Shown: in pieces, positions 31,784-41,403 of the stretch | Position numbering within the stretch: the first letter of the stretch is position 1 | Layout: each line of letters begins with the position of its first letter | Assembly: GCF_009729015.1 (NCBI RefSeq) | Contig: NZ_CP045482.1 | Coordinates: 296,001-360,000, forward strand | Length of the DNA: 64,000 nt | Reading direction: 5' to 3' | DNA from: Acidianus ambivalens | Lineage (GTDB): Archaea > Thermoproteota > Thermoprotei_A > Sulfolobales > Sulfolobaceae | Program-made: the position numbers and the translations under genes | The notes under the pieces: generated by a model | Seen by the model: only the letters and a program-made list of their open reading frames with translations | Told to the model about the DNA's origin: nothing | The model's database searches: none

Positions 31784-32530
31784 TTAAACTACAATATTCT
31801 TTAAAAGCTCTAATTTGGGGAACTCCATTATCCCTTCCCCTTCAATTATTACATAAGGTTTAGCTTCTTCTAAAATGCCATAATTTCTTATTAGCGGACT
31901 CATATAATTATTATGAATTAATGAGACATCGTTGCCTGCTTGGTAACTTCCTATAGCTGGTAAAATTAAAGCTTTTGACCCATTTTTTAATGGTACGAGT
32001 AAAAATGCTTGCAATTTTCTTGAGAAGCCTAATTTATCTCTAAGCGAAATTCGTGGATGCTCATGACCTATTATATAAATAACATTATCTTTAGGTTCTA
32101 TATCCTTATGGCCATGTAAAATTATCATATTATCTGTTTCTATTTCATCTCTTATTTCTATATCAAATTTATCAGTTACTAAAGAAATATAGTTATCATG
32201 ATTTCCCCTTATTAATGTTAGTTTAACTCCTAAGTCTTTTATTGTAGAAAGCGCTGAAGTCAAATCTTCTTTCTCTTGCTTTCCTAGTCCGTTAAAAATA
32301 TGTTTGAAATCTCCATCAACTATTATATTATATGTATTAAATTCTCTAATTATCTTATTTACTACATCCAAAAATTTTTTCTTCTGGACCCTAGGCAAAA
32401 ATATTCCTTTTCTTGCCATTTCTTCTTCATAGCCTATATGGACGTCAGAAATAACTGCAGTATTAATACTCTTTATATAAATTCCGGGTATGTCTCCCTC
32501 AATGTAGATTCCCTTCTCTATTTCTATCAT
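31784..32530 (-). CDS. ICC-like metallophosphoesterase (COG1407)
   Basis: 248 residues from ATG 32530 (GTG 32539 possible). Calcineurin-like metal motifs in order: ISDVHIGYEEE, VDGDFKH, IRGNHDN, ILHGHK and IGHEHPR. This archaeal group of predicted phosphoesterases is often linked to DNA repair or RNA processing genes; the substrate is unknown. Note D-G-D-F-K-H where many relatives have G-D-x-x-H, still consistent with metal binding. Divergent from dphB across 40 bases. Confidence 0.85.
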   Translation of the reverse strand: MIEIEKGIYIEGDIPGIYIKSINTAVISDVHIGYEEEMARKGIFLPRVQKKKFLDVVNKIIREFNTYNIIVDGDFKHIFNGLGKQEKEDLTSALSTIKDLGVKLTLIRGNHDNYISLVTDKFDIEIRDEIETDNMIILHGHKDIEPKDNVIYIIGHEHPRISLRDKLGFSRKLQAFLLVPLKNGSKALILPAIGSYQAGNDVSLIHNNYMSPLIRNYGILEEAKPYVIIEGEGIMEFPKLELLKNIVV

Positions 32531-32540
32531 TTCGAACACC

Positions 32541-32552
32541 TTTTATATTCCA
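32541..32552 (+). promoter_or_regulatory. TATA element for leaderless dphB transcript
   Basis: TTTTATATTCC lies 20-30 bases upstream of ATG 32571, the spacing expected for an archaeal transcript that starts at or next to the start codon. No ribosome-binding site is present, in keeping with a leaderless mRNA. Confidence 0.55.
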
Positions 32553-32570
32553 TGAATAAAAATATGCAAA

Positions 32571-33329
32571 ATGCTCTACTTTATAGGCTTAGGTTTGGCA
32601 AAAAAATTTCTTACTCAAGCTTCTATAGATGCAATGAGAAAAGTTGACGTATTATATTTAGACGCATATACTTCGCTTTCCTGCGACATAAACAAGGAAT
32701 ATTTGGAAAAATTACTAGAAAGGCAGATTATTCTTGCTGATAGGAGCACTTTGGAGAATAATTCAAAAAATATTATAAAACTTTTAGAAGAAGGTAAATC
32801 AGTTGGTATAGCAACTATAGGAGACCCAATGATCGCTACAACTCATGTAAGTTTAGCTACAGAAGCTAAGAATAAAGGGTATAATGTAATAATTATTCCT
32901 GGAATTTCTGTTCATTGTTACATCATTTCAAAATCTATGTTATCTTCATATAAATTTGGAAGATCTGTTACTGTTGTGTATCCTTACGATAAGATTCTTG
33001 ATACTACTCCTTATGAGGTAATAAAGGATAATTCGTCTAGAGGGTTACACACTATTCTTTATCTTGATTTGAAAGAAGGAAAGCCAATGAGTGCTAAGGA
33101 CGCAATATCACTCTTACTTCAAATGGAAGAGATAAAGAAAGAAGGAATTATAACTCCTAGCACTCAAATTATCATAGGTCAAAGATTAGGTTGCGAAGAC
33201 GAAGAAGTTAAAGCTTTAACAATAAGCGAGGCATTAGAATATAAATATAAAGATCCACCTCACATTATAATAGTTCCATCTAAAAATCTCCATTATATGG
33301 AGGTTGAGGCTTTGAAATGTCTTCATTAA
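32571..33329 (+). CDS. dphB: Diphthine synthase
   Basis: SAM-dependent methyltransferase adding methyl groups in diphthamide synthesis on elongation factor 2. 252 residues; MLYFIGLGL at the start, VLYLDAYTS, ATIGDPMIATTH and IIPGISVHCYI are the expected tetrapyrrole-methylase-fold motifs. Overlaps the following gene by 13 bases. Confidence 0.95.
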   Translation: MLYFIGLGLAKKFLTQASIDAMRKVDVLYLDAYTSLSCDINKEYLEKLLERQIILADRSTLENNSKNIIKLLEEGKSVGIATIGDPMIATTHVSLATEAKNKGYNVIIIPGISVHCYIISKSMLSSYKFGRSVTVVYPYDKILDTTPYEVIKDNSSRGLHTILYLDLKEGKPMSAKDAISLLLQMEEIKKEGIITPSTQIIIGQRLGCEDEEVKALTISEALEYKYKDPPHIIIVPSKNLHYMEVEALKCLH

Positions 33330-33985
33330 GAGATAGAGTAATTAAATATATTAACGGAATGAACGATAGATTATCAAAAATTAGTATGCCAGAGTACCAA
33401 AAAATTATAGATCTAGCCAAGCAATATACTGAAGATGCTAAATATTACTTAGATAAAGGCGACATAGATACAGCAATAGTAGATATAGCATATGCAGAGG
33501 GCCTATTAGATGCAGTCCTTATTATGAATAATAAGGATCCTGACTCTGATATTTCAAAAAAGGTCTTTGTAGGCGGTACATTTGATATAATACATCCAGG
33601 TCACATAGAATTTTTAAGAGAAGCTTCAAGATTAGGAAGAGTTTATGTCTCTGTTGCAAGAGATAAAAATTCTGAGAAAATCAAAGGTAGGAAACCCATA
33701 AACGATGAGGAGCAGAGATTAGAAGTAGTGAAAAGTATTAGGTATGTTTATGATGCATTTTTAGGAGACGAAAAAGACTTCATAAAAAGCGTTGAAAGAG
33801 TAAAGCCAGATATAATTTTCCTAGGTCCAGATCAGCATGTCAATATAGACGAATTTAAAAAAGAATTGGAAAAAAGAGGTATAAACGCAGAAATAGTGAA
33901 GATGCCTGAAAGGATAAATAAATGGAAACATAGTAGTACCACATCTATTATAAATGAGATTGTTTCTAGGTATTGTAAATCTTAG
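33317..33985 (+). CDS. ribL: DUF357 domain fused to nucleotidyltransferase, probable FAD synthetase
   Basis: 222 residues. The N-terminal ~75 residues are a helical DUF357-like bundle (YQKIIDLAKQYTEDAKYYLDK, then AYAEGLLDAVLIM). From about residue 80 follows a cytidylyltransferase-type domain with VGGTFDIIHPGHIEFL (HxGH signature), GRKPINDEEQRLEVV and a late STTSII. Archaeal RibL makes FAD from FMN with this fold. The adjoining gene is riboflavin kinase, which makes FMN, supporting the flavin assignment. Another nucleotidyl transfer is possible. Confidence 0.72.
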   Translation: MSSLRDRVIKYINGMNDRLSKISMPEYQKIIDLAKQYTEDAKYYLDKGDIDTAIVDIAYAEGLLDAVLIMNNKDPDSDISKKVFVGGTFDIIHPGHIEFLREASRLGRVYVSVARDKNSEKIKGRKPINDEEQRLEVVKSIRYVYDAFLGDEKDFIKSVERVKPDIIFLGPDQHVNIDEFKKELEKRGINAEIVKMPERINKWKHSSTTSIINEIVSRYCKS

Positions 33986-34638
33986 ATTAAAGCTTCTATC
34001 AGAACTTCGTCTCCATCTTTAAGAGAAAGTTTTTCTCTCAAATAATAAGGAGAAATTATTTCTATTACGCTTTTAGGGTGCGTTGTCCTTAGAGGTATAA
34101 CTATTGCTGCGGGCTCTAGATCATTTATTCTGGCAGGATATGCTTTCACTGCACCTAATACTCTATTCTCATCTCTATATTCTGGTATATTTATATACCT
34201 CGAAGTATCTAAAAGTAGCCTATTTTCAAAGGAAATTCTATCATAAATTACAATATTTAATGTCCCTGGATAAGGAGTAAATCCTAGAAATTTTTTAAAA
34301 GAATTCTCATAATATGGTAAAGAAAGAAATAGCTTACCTTCTCCTAAACCGGAAGTAACTTTTCCTTTAATTCTTATTTCGTGTTGAAACGCTATCGCTG
34401 ACGATATTTCGTTCAAGCAATTTAAAAGTAAATTTTCACCTTTTTCTGTAAGTCTTATTATTTCTCCATCTTTGGTTTCAATTCTAATTATCAAATTATC
34501 ATCTTCTAATTCCTTTAATTTCCTAGATACAGATTGTTGAGAAATATTGAACTCTTTCGCTAGAATTTGTTGTGTTATTTCTCCTCTTTCCTTTACTAGA
34601 TTTATTATCCTACTTAATGTGCATATCTCAGTTAGCAT
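33982..34638 (-). CDS. ribK: HTH-riboflavin kinase (RbkR-like regulator/enzyme)
   Basis: 218 residues: a winged helix (QQILAKEFNISQQSVSRKLKEL, about 23-44) followed by the CTP-dependent riboflavin kinase domain (DUF120): GLGEGKLFLSLPYY, then GFTPYPGTLNI, and late PIVIP-type strand AAIVIPLRTTHP. Such fusions, called RbkR in other archaea, both phosphorylate riboflavin and regulate flavin genes. Converges with ribL (4-base overlap) and overlaps taw1 by 7 bases upstream. Confidence 0.88.
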   Translation of the reverse strand: MLTEICTLSRIINLVKERGEITQQILAKEFNISQQSVSRKLKELEDDNLIIRIETKDGEIIRLTEKGENLLLNCLNEISSAIAFQHEIRIKGKVTSGLGEGKLFLSLPYYENSFKKFLGFTPYPGTLNIVIYDRISFENRLLLDTSRYINIPEYRDENRVLGAVKAYPARINDLEPAAIVIPLRTTHPKSVIEIISPYYLREKLSLKDGDEVLIEALI

Positions 34639-35711
34639 TGATTATTACCTGAGCCTAATTCAGCCTCTGCATACTCTCCGTGTATGTCGTCTTCAGTATC
34701 TTTAGTTGCCCAGTTCCATTTATCGCTCCATGCATTACCTATTTGTATAGGTTTATCTAACTTGCTTAATAGAACAATTCTACTAGGCACATGCTCTGAA
34801 ATAATTTTATATCCAGTATACTTTTCCATTAATTTGGCAAACTCTCTCACTTCTGAATGCCTTGGCATCGCATCCCTACTTAACCTTAATGTTGAAGGTC
34901 CTACATGCATGTAAGCTTTTACTTCAATATAAGTAGGCATAGCCATTTCAATCAATTTTGCGAAATCTTTTGCATCTTCTTCACTCATATTAAATCCTTT
35001 TATCATAGTCATTCTTATTACGGTAGGAGAACTAAAACTCGGTAGTATTTCAAGAGTTTTTAGGAATAAATTCCATGAATTAGCTACTATAGGTCTATTT
35101 ATTAGCTTATGTTTTCTTTCGTTAGGAGCTTGTATTGATACAAAGAGTTGAGTTGGTTCTTCTTCTAAACTAGCTAGAACATCTGGTCTAACTCCACTAG
35201 TTACTAGAAATGTAGTTAATCCCCTCTTATGATATTCATGAATTAATTCCCCTAGTCTATCATATAATGTAGGCTCTCCAGTTAAGCTTATAGCTACATG
35301 TGCAGGTTTCATAGCTTCTTTAGCCATATTAGGATCTACTCCTTTTCTTCCTAGATAACCAGAAACTGCTCTCTTATGTTCTTCAATACTTTTTTCTGCA
35401 ATGTACTCCGGATCATCAGTTATTGGTAATTTAGTTTCATCCCATTCTAGGCCAATGTCTTCTGGCTCAAGCCTCCAGCAGTGTATACACCTAAACCAAC
35501 ACCATGCTGCTGTTGGCGTCATTTGAACGCATCTATGACTTTCTATTCCATAGAATTTTCCTTTATAACAATATCTTCCTTCAGTTAACGCTTCATGAGT
35601 CCAATGACATTTTTTATAGGCACTGTGATTTCCTATTATATGATACTTCTCTTTTTCCATTTCTTCCATTATTCTACTTAACGTGTCTATCCTTAACGTT
35701 GAGACAACCAT
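34632..35711 (-). CDS. taw1: tRNA 4-demethylwyosine synthase Taw1
   Basis: Radical-SAM enzyme that builds the tricyclic wyosine base at G37 of tRNA-Phe. 359 residues from ATG 35711 (ATG 35735 gives eight more). The radical-SAM cluster is C-x3-C-x2-C in WCWFRCIHCWR (about residue 67), with additional cysteines (KKCHWTHEAL, RYCYKG, RCVQMT) for the second cluster, then SLTGEPTLY. Intact. Confidence 0.94.
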   Translation of the reverse strand: MVVSTLRIDTLSRIMEEMEKEKYHIIGNHSAYKKCHWTHEALTEGRYCYKGKFYGIESHRCVQMTPTAAWCWFRCIHCWRLEPEDIGLEWDETKLPITDDPEYIAEKSIEEHKRAVSGYLGRKGVDPNMAKEAMKPAHVAISLTGEPTLYDRLGELIHEYHKRGLTTFLVTSGVRPDVLASLEEEPTQLFVSIQAPNERKHKLINRPIVANSWNLFLKTLEILPSFSSPTVIRMTMIKGFNMSEEDAKDFAKLIEMAMPTYIEVKAYMHVGPSTLRLSRDAMPRHSEVREFAKLMEKYTGYKIISEHVPSRIVLLSKLDKPIQIGNAWSDKWNWATKDTEDDIHGEYAEAELGSGNNQC

Positions 35712-35750
35712 AATAGTCAGTTTAAAATAGTACATCTAATTTAAAAAACC

Positions 35751-37169
<1,419 letters not shown>

Positions 37170-37170
37170 T

Positions 37171-37461
37171 TTATTCCACCGTACTAGGACCTATAATATA
37201 TCCATTTTCCTTTCTTTTTACGTTTTGTAATGCAGAATCTCTATCTAGAGGAGTTTTTATTTCGTCTTTTCTTAATTTGCCTTGAGGTATTGGATGGAAT
37301 AAAGGATCAACATTTTCTAGATTTAGCTCGTTAATTTTGTTAAAGAACTCTAGGATTTTTGATATATCGTTTTTTATAATTTCCTTTTCATTATCGTTAA
37401 TCTCAACTAGGGCTAATCTTTGAAGCTTTTCTATCAGTTGGTCATCAACTTTTATTTTCAT
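37171..37461 (-). CDS. gatC: Amidotransferase subunit C
   Basis: 96 residues from ATG 37461. KLQRLALVEINDNE, then FNKINELNLENVDPLFHP and LRKDEI match the short GatC belt that ties GatA and GatB. The ATG overlaps the cutA stop (ATGA), and gatA starts 1 base after its stop: a cutA-gatC-gatA operon. Confidence 0.92.
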   Translation of the reverse strand: MKIKVDDQLIEKLQRLALVEINDNEKEIIKNDISKILEFFNKINELNLENVDPLFHPIPQGKLRKDEIKTPLDRDSALQNVKRKENGYIIGPSTVE

Positions 37462-37775
37462 TGTTGAACATTCTCTGCTATCCAATTCAAATAATTTTCT
37501 AATCCTCCAGTAACATCTAATGTAATTATTTCTGGTAATTCGTATGGATGTAGTTCTTTAATTCTTTTTATTATTTTCTCTTTAACAGAAGAATCTGTTT
37601 TTATAATAAGTAAACTTTCATCGTCTTCAACTACTTTTCCTTCCCATCTATAAGTAGATTTAACAAATGGAATTATATTAACACAAGCGGCTAACTTTTC
37701 TTCAACCAAGCTTCTAGCTAATTTCTTTCCTGATTCTAATCCAGAAATAGTGGTAAGAACTACGATAACTGTCAT
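37458..37775 (-). CDS. cutA: CutA1 divalent-cation tolerance protein
   Basis: 105 residues. KLAACVNIIPFVKSTYRWEGKV and HPYELPEI are the diagnostic CutA1 segments. CutA1 forms very stable trimers; bacterial homologues are linked to copper tolerance but the molecular role is unsettled. First gene of the gatC-gatA transcript. Confidence 0.94.
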   Translation of the reverse strand: MTVIVVLTTISGLESGKKLARSLVEEKLAACVNIIPFVKSTYRWEGKVVEDDESLLIIKTDSSVKEKIIKRIKELHPYELPEIITLDVTGGLENYLNWIAENVQQ

Positions 37776-37809
37776 ATTTAATAAGGTATTATGCAGTAAA
37801 TTAAATCTT

Positions 37810-38178
37810 GTGAAAATAAAGGATATAATAGACTTACCTTTACCAGGTTTGAAGGAATCTTTAGAATATGGGATTTCAGAGGCTGAGTACTTAGGTAAGG
37901 AATTTATAGGAATTACGCTATCAAACGGAGATGGAATAATTTTACATGTAAATCCATATTCCGATGAGATAATTGAAGCGTATTTAATGACTATTAAACA
38001 AAATAGCGAGAAAAGGCTAATTGGTGTCTTTAAATATGAGGAAGGTAATACTTATTTTATTTATGAAATAACTGATTTAGTTGATTATATTAATAGGTTG
38101 ACTAATGAAAGAGTAGTTTACGTTGAAGTGATAAAGAATGTTCTCGAAGACTTTTTACTTAACGCAGTGGCTAGATGA
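37810..38178 (+). CDS. Conserved hypothetical protein before XPB
   Basis: 122 residues from GTG 37810; upstream frame overlaps the divergent cutA start and is unlikely. A mixed alpha/beta domain: LPGLKESLEYGISEAEYLGKE at the start, then GIILHVNPYSDEIIEAYLM. No motif recognised. Its 3' end overlaps the XPB gene by 41 bases, so both are translated from one message; a helicase-associated role is only a contextual guess. Confidence 0.55.
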   Translation: MKIKDIIDLPLPGLKESLEYGISEAEYLGKEFIGITLSNGDGIILHVNPYSDEIIEAYLMTIKQNSEKRLIGVFKYEEGNTYFIYEITDLVDYINRLTNERVVYVEVIKNVLEDFLLNAVAR

Positions 38179-39772
38179 GGATACTTTCTCAAAACTCTTA
38201 ACATTTGCTAGATTCTTAGGTAGGGAAAATGGTGTCTCCGAGTTCGTAATAGATATTGAAAGGGCAAGAAAGAATAGAGTAAGGGCAGAAGAAATAAAGG
38301 AAACATTAAAAGACGTTGGCGTAAGTTTGACAGAAGAAGAGTATAGAGAATTACAAAAATTACTTCCCACATATGATGTAGAATTTTCAATAAACGAAGG
38401 AAAATTGATAATTACTCCCCATGTTTACGTTATGGATATTATTAAGAAAAGTGAAGACAACATACCTATAAAGTATAATAGGCAAGAGAAGGTTTTTGAA
38501 ACGTATCCATATTATTATTATGATTTAAAAGAGCTATTTATAGAGAATGGTTTAACGGTAAAAGAATTAAATTTAGAATTTAAGAAATTCGATTTTTCAT
38601 TAAACGTAACTTTAAGGGATTATCAGATTGAAGCAATACAGAAATGGAAGGATAACAATTATCGTGGAGTTATAGCATTACCTACTGGAGCAGGAAAGAC
38701 AATAATTGGTATAAAAGCTATAGAAGAAACAAAGGTTCCTACATTAATAGTAACTTTCACTAGAGAGCAAATGTTGCAATGGAAAGAAACTATAATGAAA
38801 TTTTCCTCAATTAGACCGGAGGTCGGCTTATATTATAGTAACGAGAAAGAAATTAGGCAAATAACGCTTTCAACTTACCAAACAGCATTTAGACATGTTA
38901 GTGAATTAAGTGATAAATTCGATTTATTAATAATAGATGAAGCCCATCATTTGCCTGCAGATAAATTCAGAGAAGTGGCATTAGGAATTTTAGCAACAAA
39001 AAGGCTAGGATTATCGGCTACTCCATTTAGAGAAGATGGACGTCATGAAGAGTTATTTAAGTTAATGGGAGGCATTATTTATTATAAGCCAGTAGATGAG
39101 TTAATTAAAAAAGGATATTTAGCACCTTATGATATAATACAAGTTAAGGTCTTTTTGACTGCTGAAGAAAGGAAGAAATATCTTACTTTACTCAATAAAT
39201 TTAGAGTATTGTCCAAGAATAGAAAATTGAAGGAACTGATAGTACTAGCTAAAAACGGAGATAGTAATGCAATTGAAGCATTAAAGGTTTATAATGAAAT
39301 TAAAAAAGTAGTAAATTTTGCCCAGAATAAAATGCTTAAAATAGAGGAGATATTAAATAAAGAGAAAGGAAAGAAAATTCTGATTTTTACTCAATATATA
39401 GATCAAGCAGAAGAAATAGCTAGAAGATTCAATACTTTACTAATTTCTGGAAAAATGTCTAAAAATGAAAGAAAGAAAGTTCTTGACACATTTAAATTTA
39501 TGAAAAACGGAGTACTTACATTAACTACTGTAGGTGATGAAGGTTTAGATATTCCAGATGCTAGCGTTGGGATAATAGTTACTGGTACAAGTTCGAGAAG
39601 ACAATTCATTCAAAGACTAGGTAGAATATTAAGGCCTGTTAATGGTAAGAGGGCAATACTTTACGAAATTATAGTAGCTGGTACACAAGAGGAATATCAA
39701 TCAAAGAAGAGGAAAAAAGATTCTATTTTAGACGAAGTTCAGATTTCCTCGGAATATTCAGATGATATGTAA
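38138..39772 (+). CDS. xpb1: XPB-family DNA helicase (XPB1-like)
   Basis: Superfamily 2 helicase, 544 residues. An N-terminal damage-recognition-like region (about 1-150) precedes Walker A LPTGAGKTIIG, DEAH-type IIDEAHH, SATPFREDGR holding the XPB RED motif, and C-terminal QRLGRILRP. Sulfolobus has two XPBs; the second is paired with the nuclease Bax1, absent here, so this is the XPB1 type. Archaeal XPBs are thought to act in repair or transcription-bubble work. Converges with 39739-40344 (34-base overlap). Confidence 0.93.
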   Translation: MFSKTFYLTQWLDEDTFSKLLTFARFLGRENGVSEFVIDIERARKNRVRAEEIKETLKDVGVSLTEEEYRELQKLLPTYDVEFSINEGKLIITPHVYVMDIIKKSEDNIPIKYNRQEKVFETYPYYYYDLKELFIENGLTVKELNLEFKKFDFSLNVTLRDYQIEAIQKWKDNNYRGVIALPTGAGKTIIGIKAIEETKVPTLIVTFTREQMLQWKETIMKFSSIRPEVGLYYSNEKEIRQITLSTYQTAFRHVSELSDKFDLLIIDEAHHLPADKFREVALGILATKRLGLSATPFREDGRHEELFKLMGGIIYYKPVDELIKKGYLAPYDIIQVKVFLTAEERKKYLTLLNKFRVLSKNRKLKELIVLAKNGDSNAIEALKVYNEIKKVVNFAQNKMLKIEEILNKEKGKKILIFTQYIDQAEEIARRFNTLLISGKMSKNERKKVLDTFKFMKNGVLTLTTVGDEGLDIPDASVGIIVTGTSSRRQFIQRLGRILRPVNGKRAILYEIIVAGTQEEYQSKKRKKDSILDEVQISSEYSDDM

Positions 39773-40344
39773 TAATACAGAGATAAAGAGGCCAGTTCTA
39801 AAATTGGACTATTAACAGAGTTTACGTGAATTTTAAGACAGCCATTAGTGTCTCTCTTAATGTATATTAATGGATAATTCTCTATACTAACTATAGGTAT
39901 TCCGTCTACTTGTAAACTATTTATTAAAATTTCTTTACCATCTAACAATTTCTTTAAAGTATATCCAGGTAAAAATTCTGGACTTTCTACCTTAATTTTA
40001 CCTTGTACCTTGAACTTTCCTCCATCAAATATTATTTCCTCATTCCCATGAATTCTTACTCCATCAACCCAAATTAAAGAGTCAATTTTTCTACTACAAG
40101 ATTCACTTATTAATGACAAAGAAGGCAAAACTAATTGAACTCCATTAGACTTAACGCTTGTTGGTTTTACTAGTATAATATCCCCTTTTCTTATTTCTTT
40201 AACCTCTAATGGGAAGCAGAATTTTCCTTGAGAGTATGGCACAAGAGTATTTTTTAACTTTAATCTTAAAATACTAGTGGATGAAGCGAGCTCGTAAGGT
40301 CTGAATAAATGATGAGTAACCGGGCTTACGACGTCTGGTGACAA
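39739..40344 (-). CDS. Conserved unknown beta-rich protein
   Basis: 201 residues from TTG 40344. Many short strands and several turns (GDIILVKPTSV, WVDGVRIHGNEEII, LQVDGIPIVSIENYP), no membrane segment or signal peptide. No family recognised. Its TTG is only 3 bases from the divergent ATG at 40347, so the two 5' ends practically touch. Function unknown. Confidence 0.55.
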   Translation of the reverse strand: MSPDVVSPVTHHLFRPYELASSTSILRLKLKNTLVPYSQGKFCFPLEVKEIRKGDIILVKPTSVKSNGVQLVLPSLSLISESCSRKIDSLIWVDGVRIHGNEEIIFDGGKFKVQGKIKVESPEFLPGYTLKKLLDGKEILINSLQVDGIPIVSIENYPLIYIKRDTNGCLKIHVNSVNSPILELASLSLYYYISSEYSEEI

Positions 40345-40346
40345 TC

Positions 40347-40622
40347 ATGAGATGGTTAAAAAAGAGGGAAATAGTAATTTATTTCTTATTATATAGGAAA
40401 TTTGGATATAATGTTTTTAATCTAGGTGAAGCGTTAGATGTTTTAAAACCTTTCTTCTCTAAGAAAGTATCTTTATCTGCTATAAAATATATGCAAAAAA
40501 TCGGATTAATAAACAAGGTAGATTTCTTAGAATATAGATTATCAAACTTTGATGAATATATTTATTTAATGTCAATTGATTATTTAAAAAGAAGGGCTAC
40601 TCTTCGTCATAAAATTCAATAG
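40347..40622 (+). CDS. Small basic protein, possible winged helix
   Basis: 91 residues from ATG 40347; a GGTG at 40337-40340 is the ribosome-binding candidate, and the in-frame GTG at 40338 the alternative start. Strongly basic, with YFLLYRKFGYNVFNLGEALDVL and LSAIKYMQKIGLI, reminiscent of a winged-helix DNA-binding domain. Unknown family. Overlaps the convergent gene by 26 bases. Confidence 0.5.
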   Translation: MRWLKKREIVIYFLLYRKFGYNVFNLGEALDVLKPFFSKKVSLSAIKYMQKIGLINKVDFLEYRLSNFDEYIYLMSIDYLKRRATLRHKIQ

Positions 40623-40917
40623 TTATCTTTACTTTAACGTCTTGTTTAGAAAGTGGCGGAATTTTATCTCCAAAATCTACCCCTATAGAAACTGGATTTC
40701 CTAAAGAGTCCGTGAATTTAACATCAGCAACGTAATGGGTTTGTGGGCCTTGTGACATTGCTTTCATTAATTCATTATAGATTCTAGATAATGCCATTTG
40801 AAGAGATAATGGACTTGAGAAGTCTTCTGGCTTTAGTTGTATTGAAGCCAGATTTCCCATTATTTGTCCTATTTTAGCTTTTCCTTCAAATTCTACCTTA
40901 TATGCGGGCTGCGACAT
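40597..40917 (-). CDS. Conserved hypothetical protein downstream of alba
   Basis: 106 residues, soluble, with YKVEFEGKAKIGQIMGNLA, then LQMALSRIYNELMKAMSQ and a C-terminal KVKITIEFYDEE. Same strand as alba, 73 bases downstream. The profile suggests a small alpha/beta fold. No name assigned; it may be co-transcribed with alba. Confidence 0.65.
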   Translation of the reverse strand: MSQPAYKVEFEGKAKIGQIMGNLASIQLKPEDFSSPLSLQMALSRIYNELMKAMSQGPQTHYVADVKFTDSLGNPVSIGVDFGDKIPPLSKQDVKVKITIEFYDEE

Positions 40918-40990
40918 TTACTATCAAAACTTAATTTATTTCCAACCTATTAAAGGTAGTGGAGGGAAAAGAGATGTTAAAAAATTAATC

Positions 40991-41287
40991 TTATGCCTTT
41001 TTCCTGATAGTTACTTCTATTGTTGATACTCTAGATTGTCTTCCGTCTTGGCTAGTTACTACTTGGCTTCCTATTCCTATTGACTTTATCTCTATCTTGT
41101 CTGGTAAGAACCTGTTTCTAACTATCTCTACAGTGTCTACGGCTTTGCTTATTGCTCTTCCTCTAGCTTTGATTACTATTTCTGGAACTCCTTGATTTAA
41201 TAGAGTTAGAGCTGCTAATACATAGTTCATTACAGGTTTTTTACCAACTAATACTACGTTGCTTGGAGTTGGAGTGGTCGTGCTCAT
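40991..41287 (-). CDS. albA: Chromatin protein Alba (Alba1)
   Basis: 98 residues from ATG 41287, preceded by GGTGATAAA. VVLVGKKPVMNYVLAALTLLNQG contains the conserved KKPVMNYV with the acetylatable lysine pair known from Sulfolobus Alba, and RGRAISKAVDTVEIVRNRF follows. Binds double-stranded DNA and RNA throughout the genome. TATA element CTTTTTAACTT on this strand at about 41323-41333. Confidence 0.97.
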   Translation of the reverse strand: MSTTTPTPSNVVLVGKKPVMNYVLAALTLLNQGVPEIVIKARGRAISKAVDTVEIVRNRFLPDKIEIKSIGIGSQVVTSQDGRQSRVSTIEVTIRKKA

Positions 41288-41403
41288 TTTATCACCCGAT
41301 TTTCGGTCATTAAACACTCACTCTAAGTTAAAAAGTTATCCGACAAGGTAACATCTAGTTTTTCGATTTATAAAGTAGTCCTAAACATAGAACAAAAACA
41401 GCA

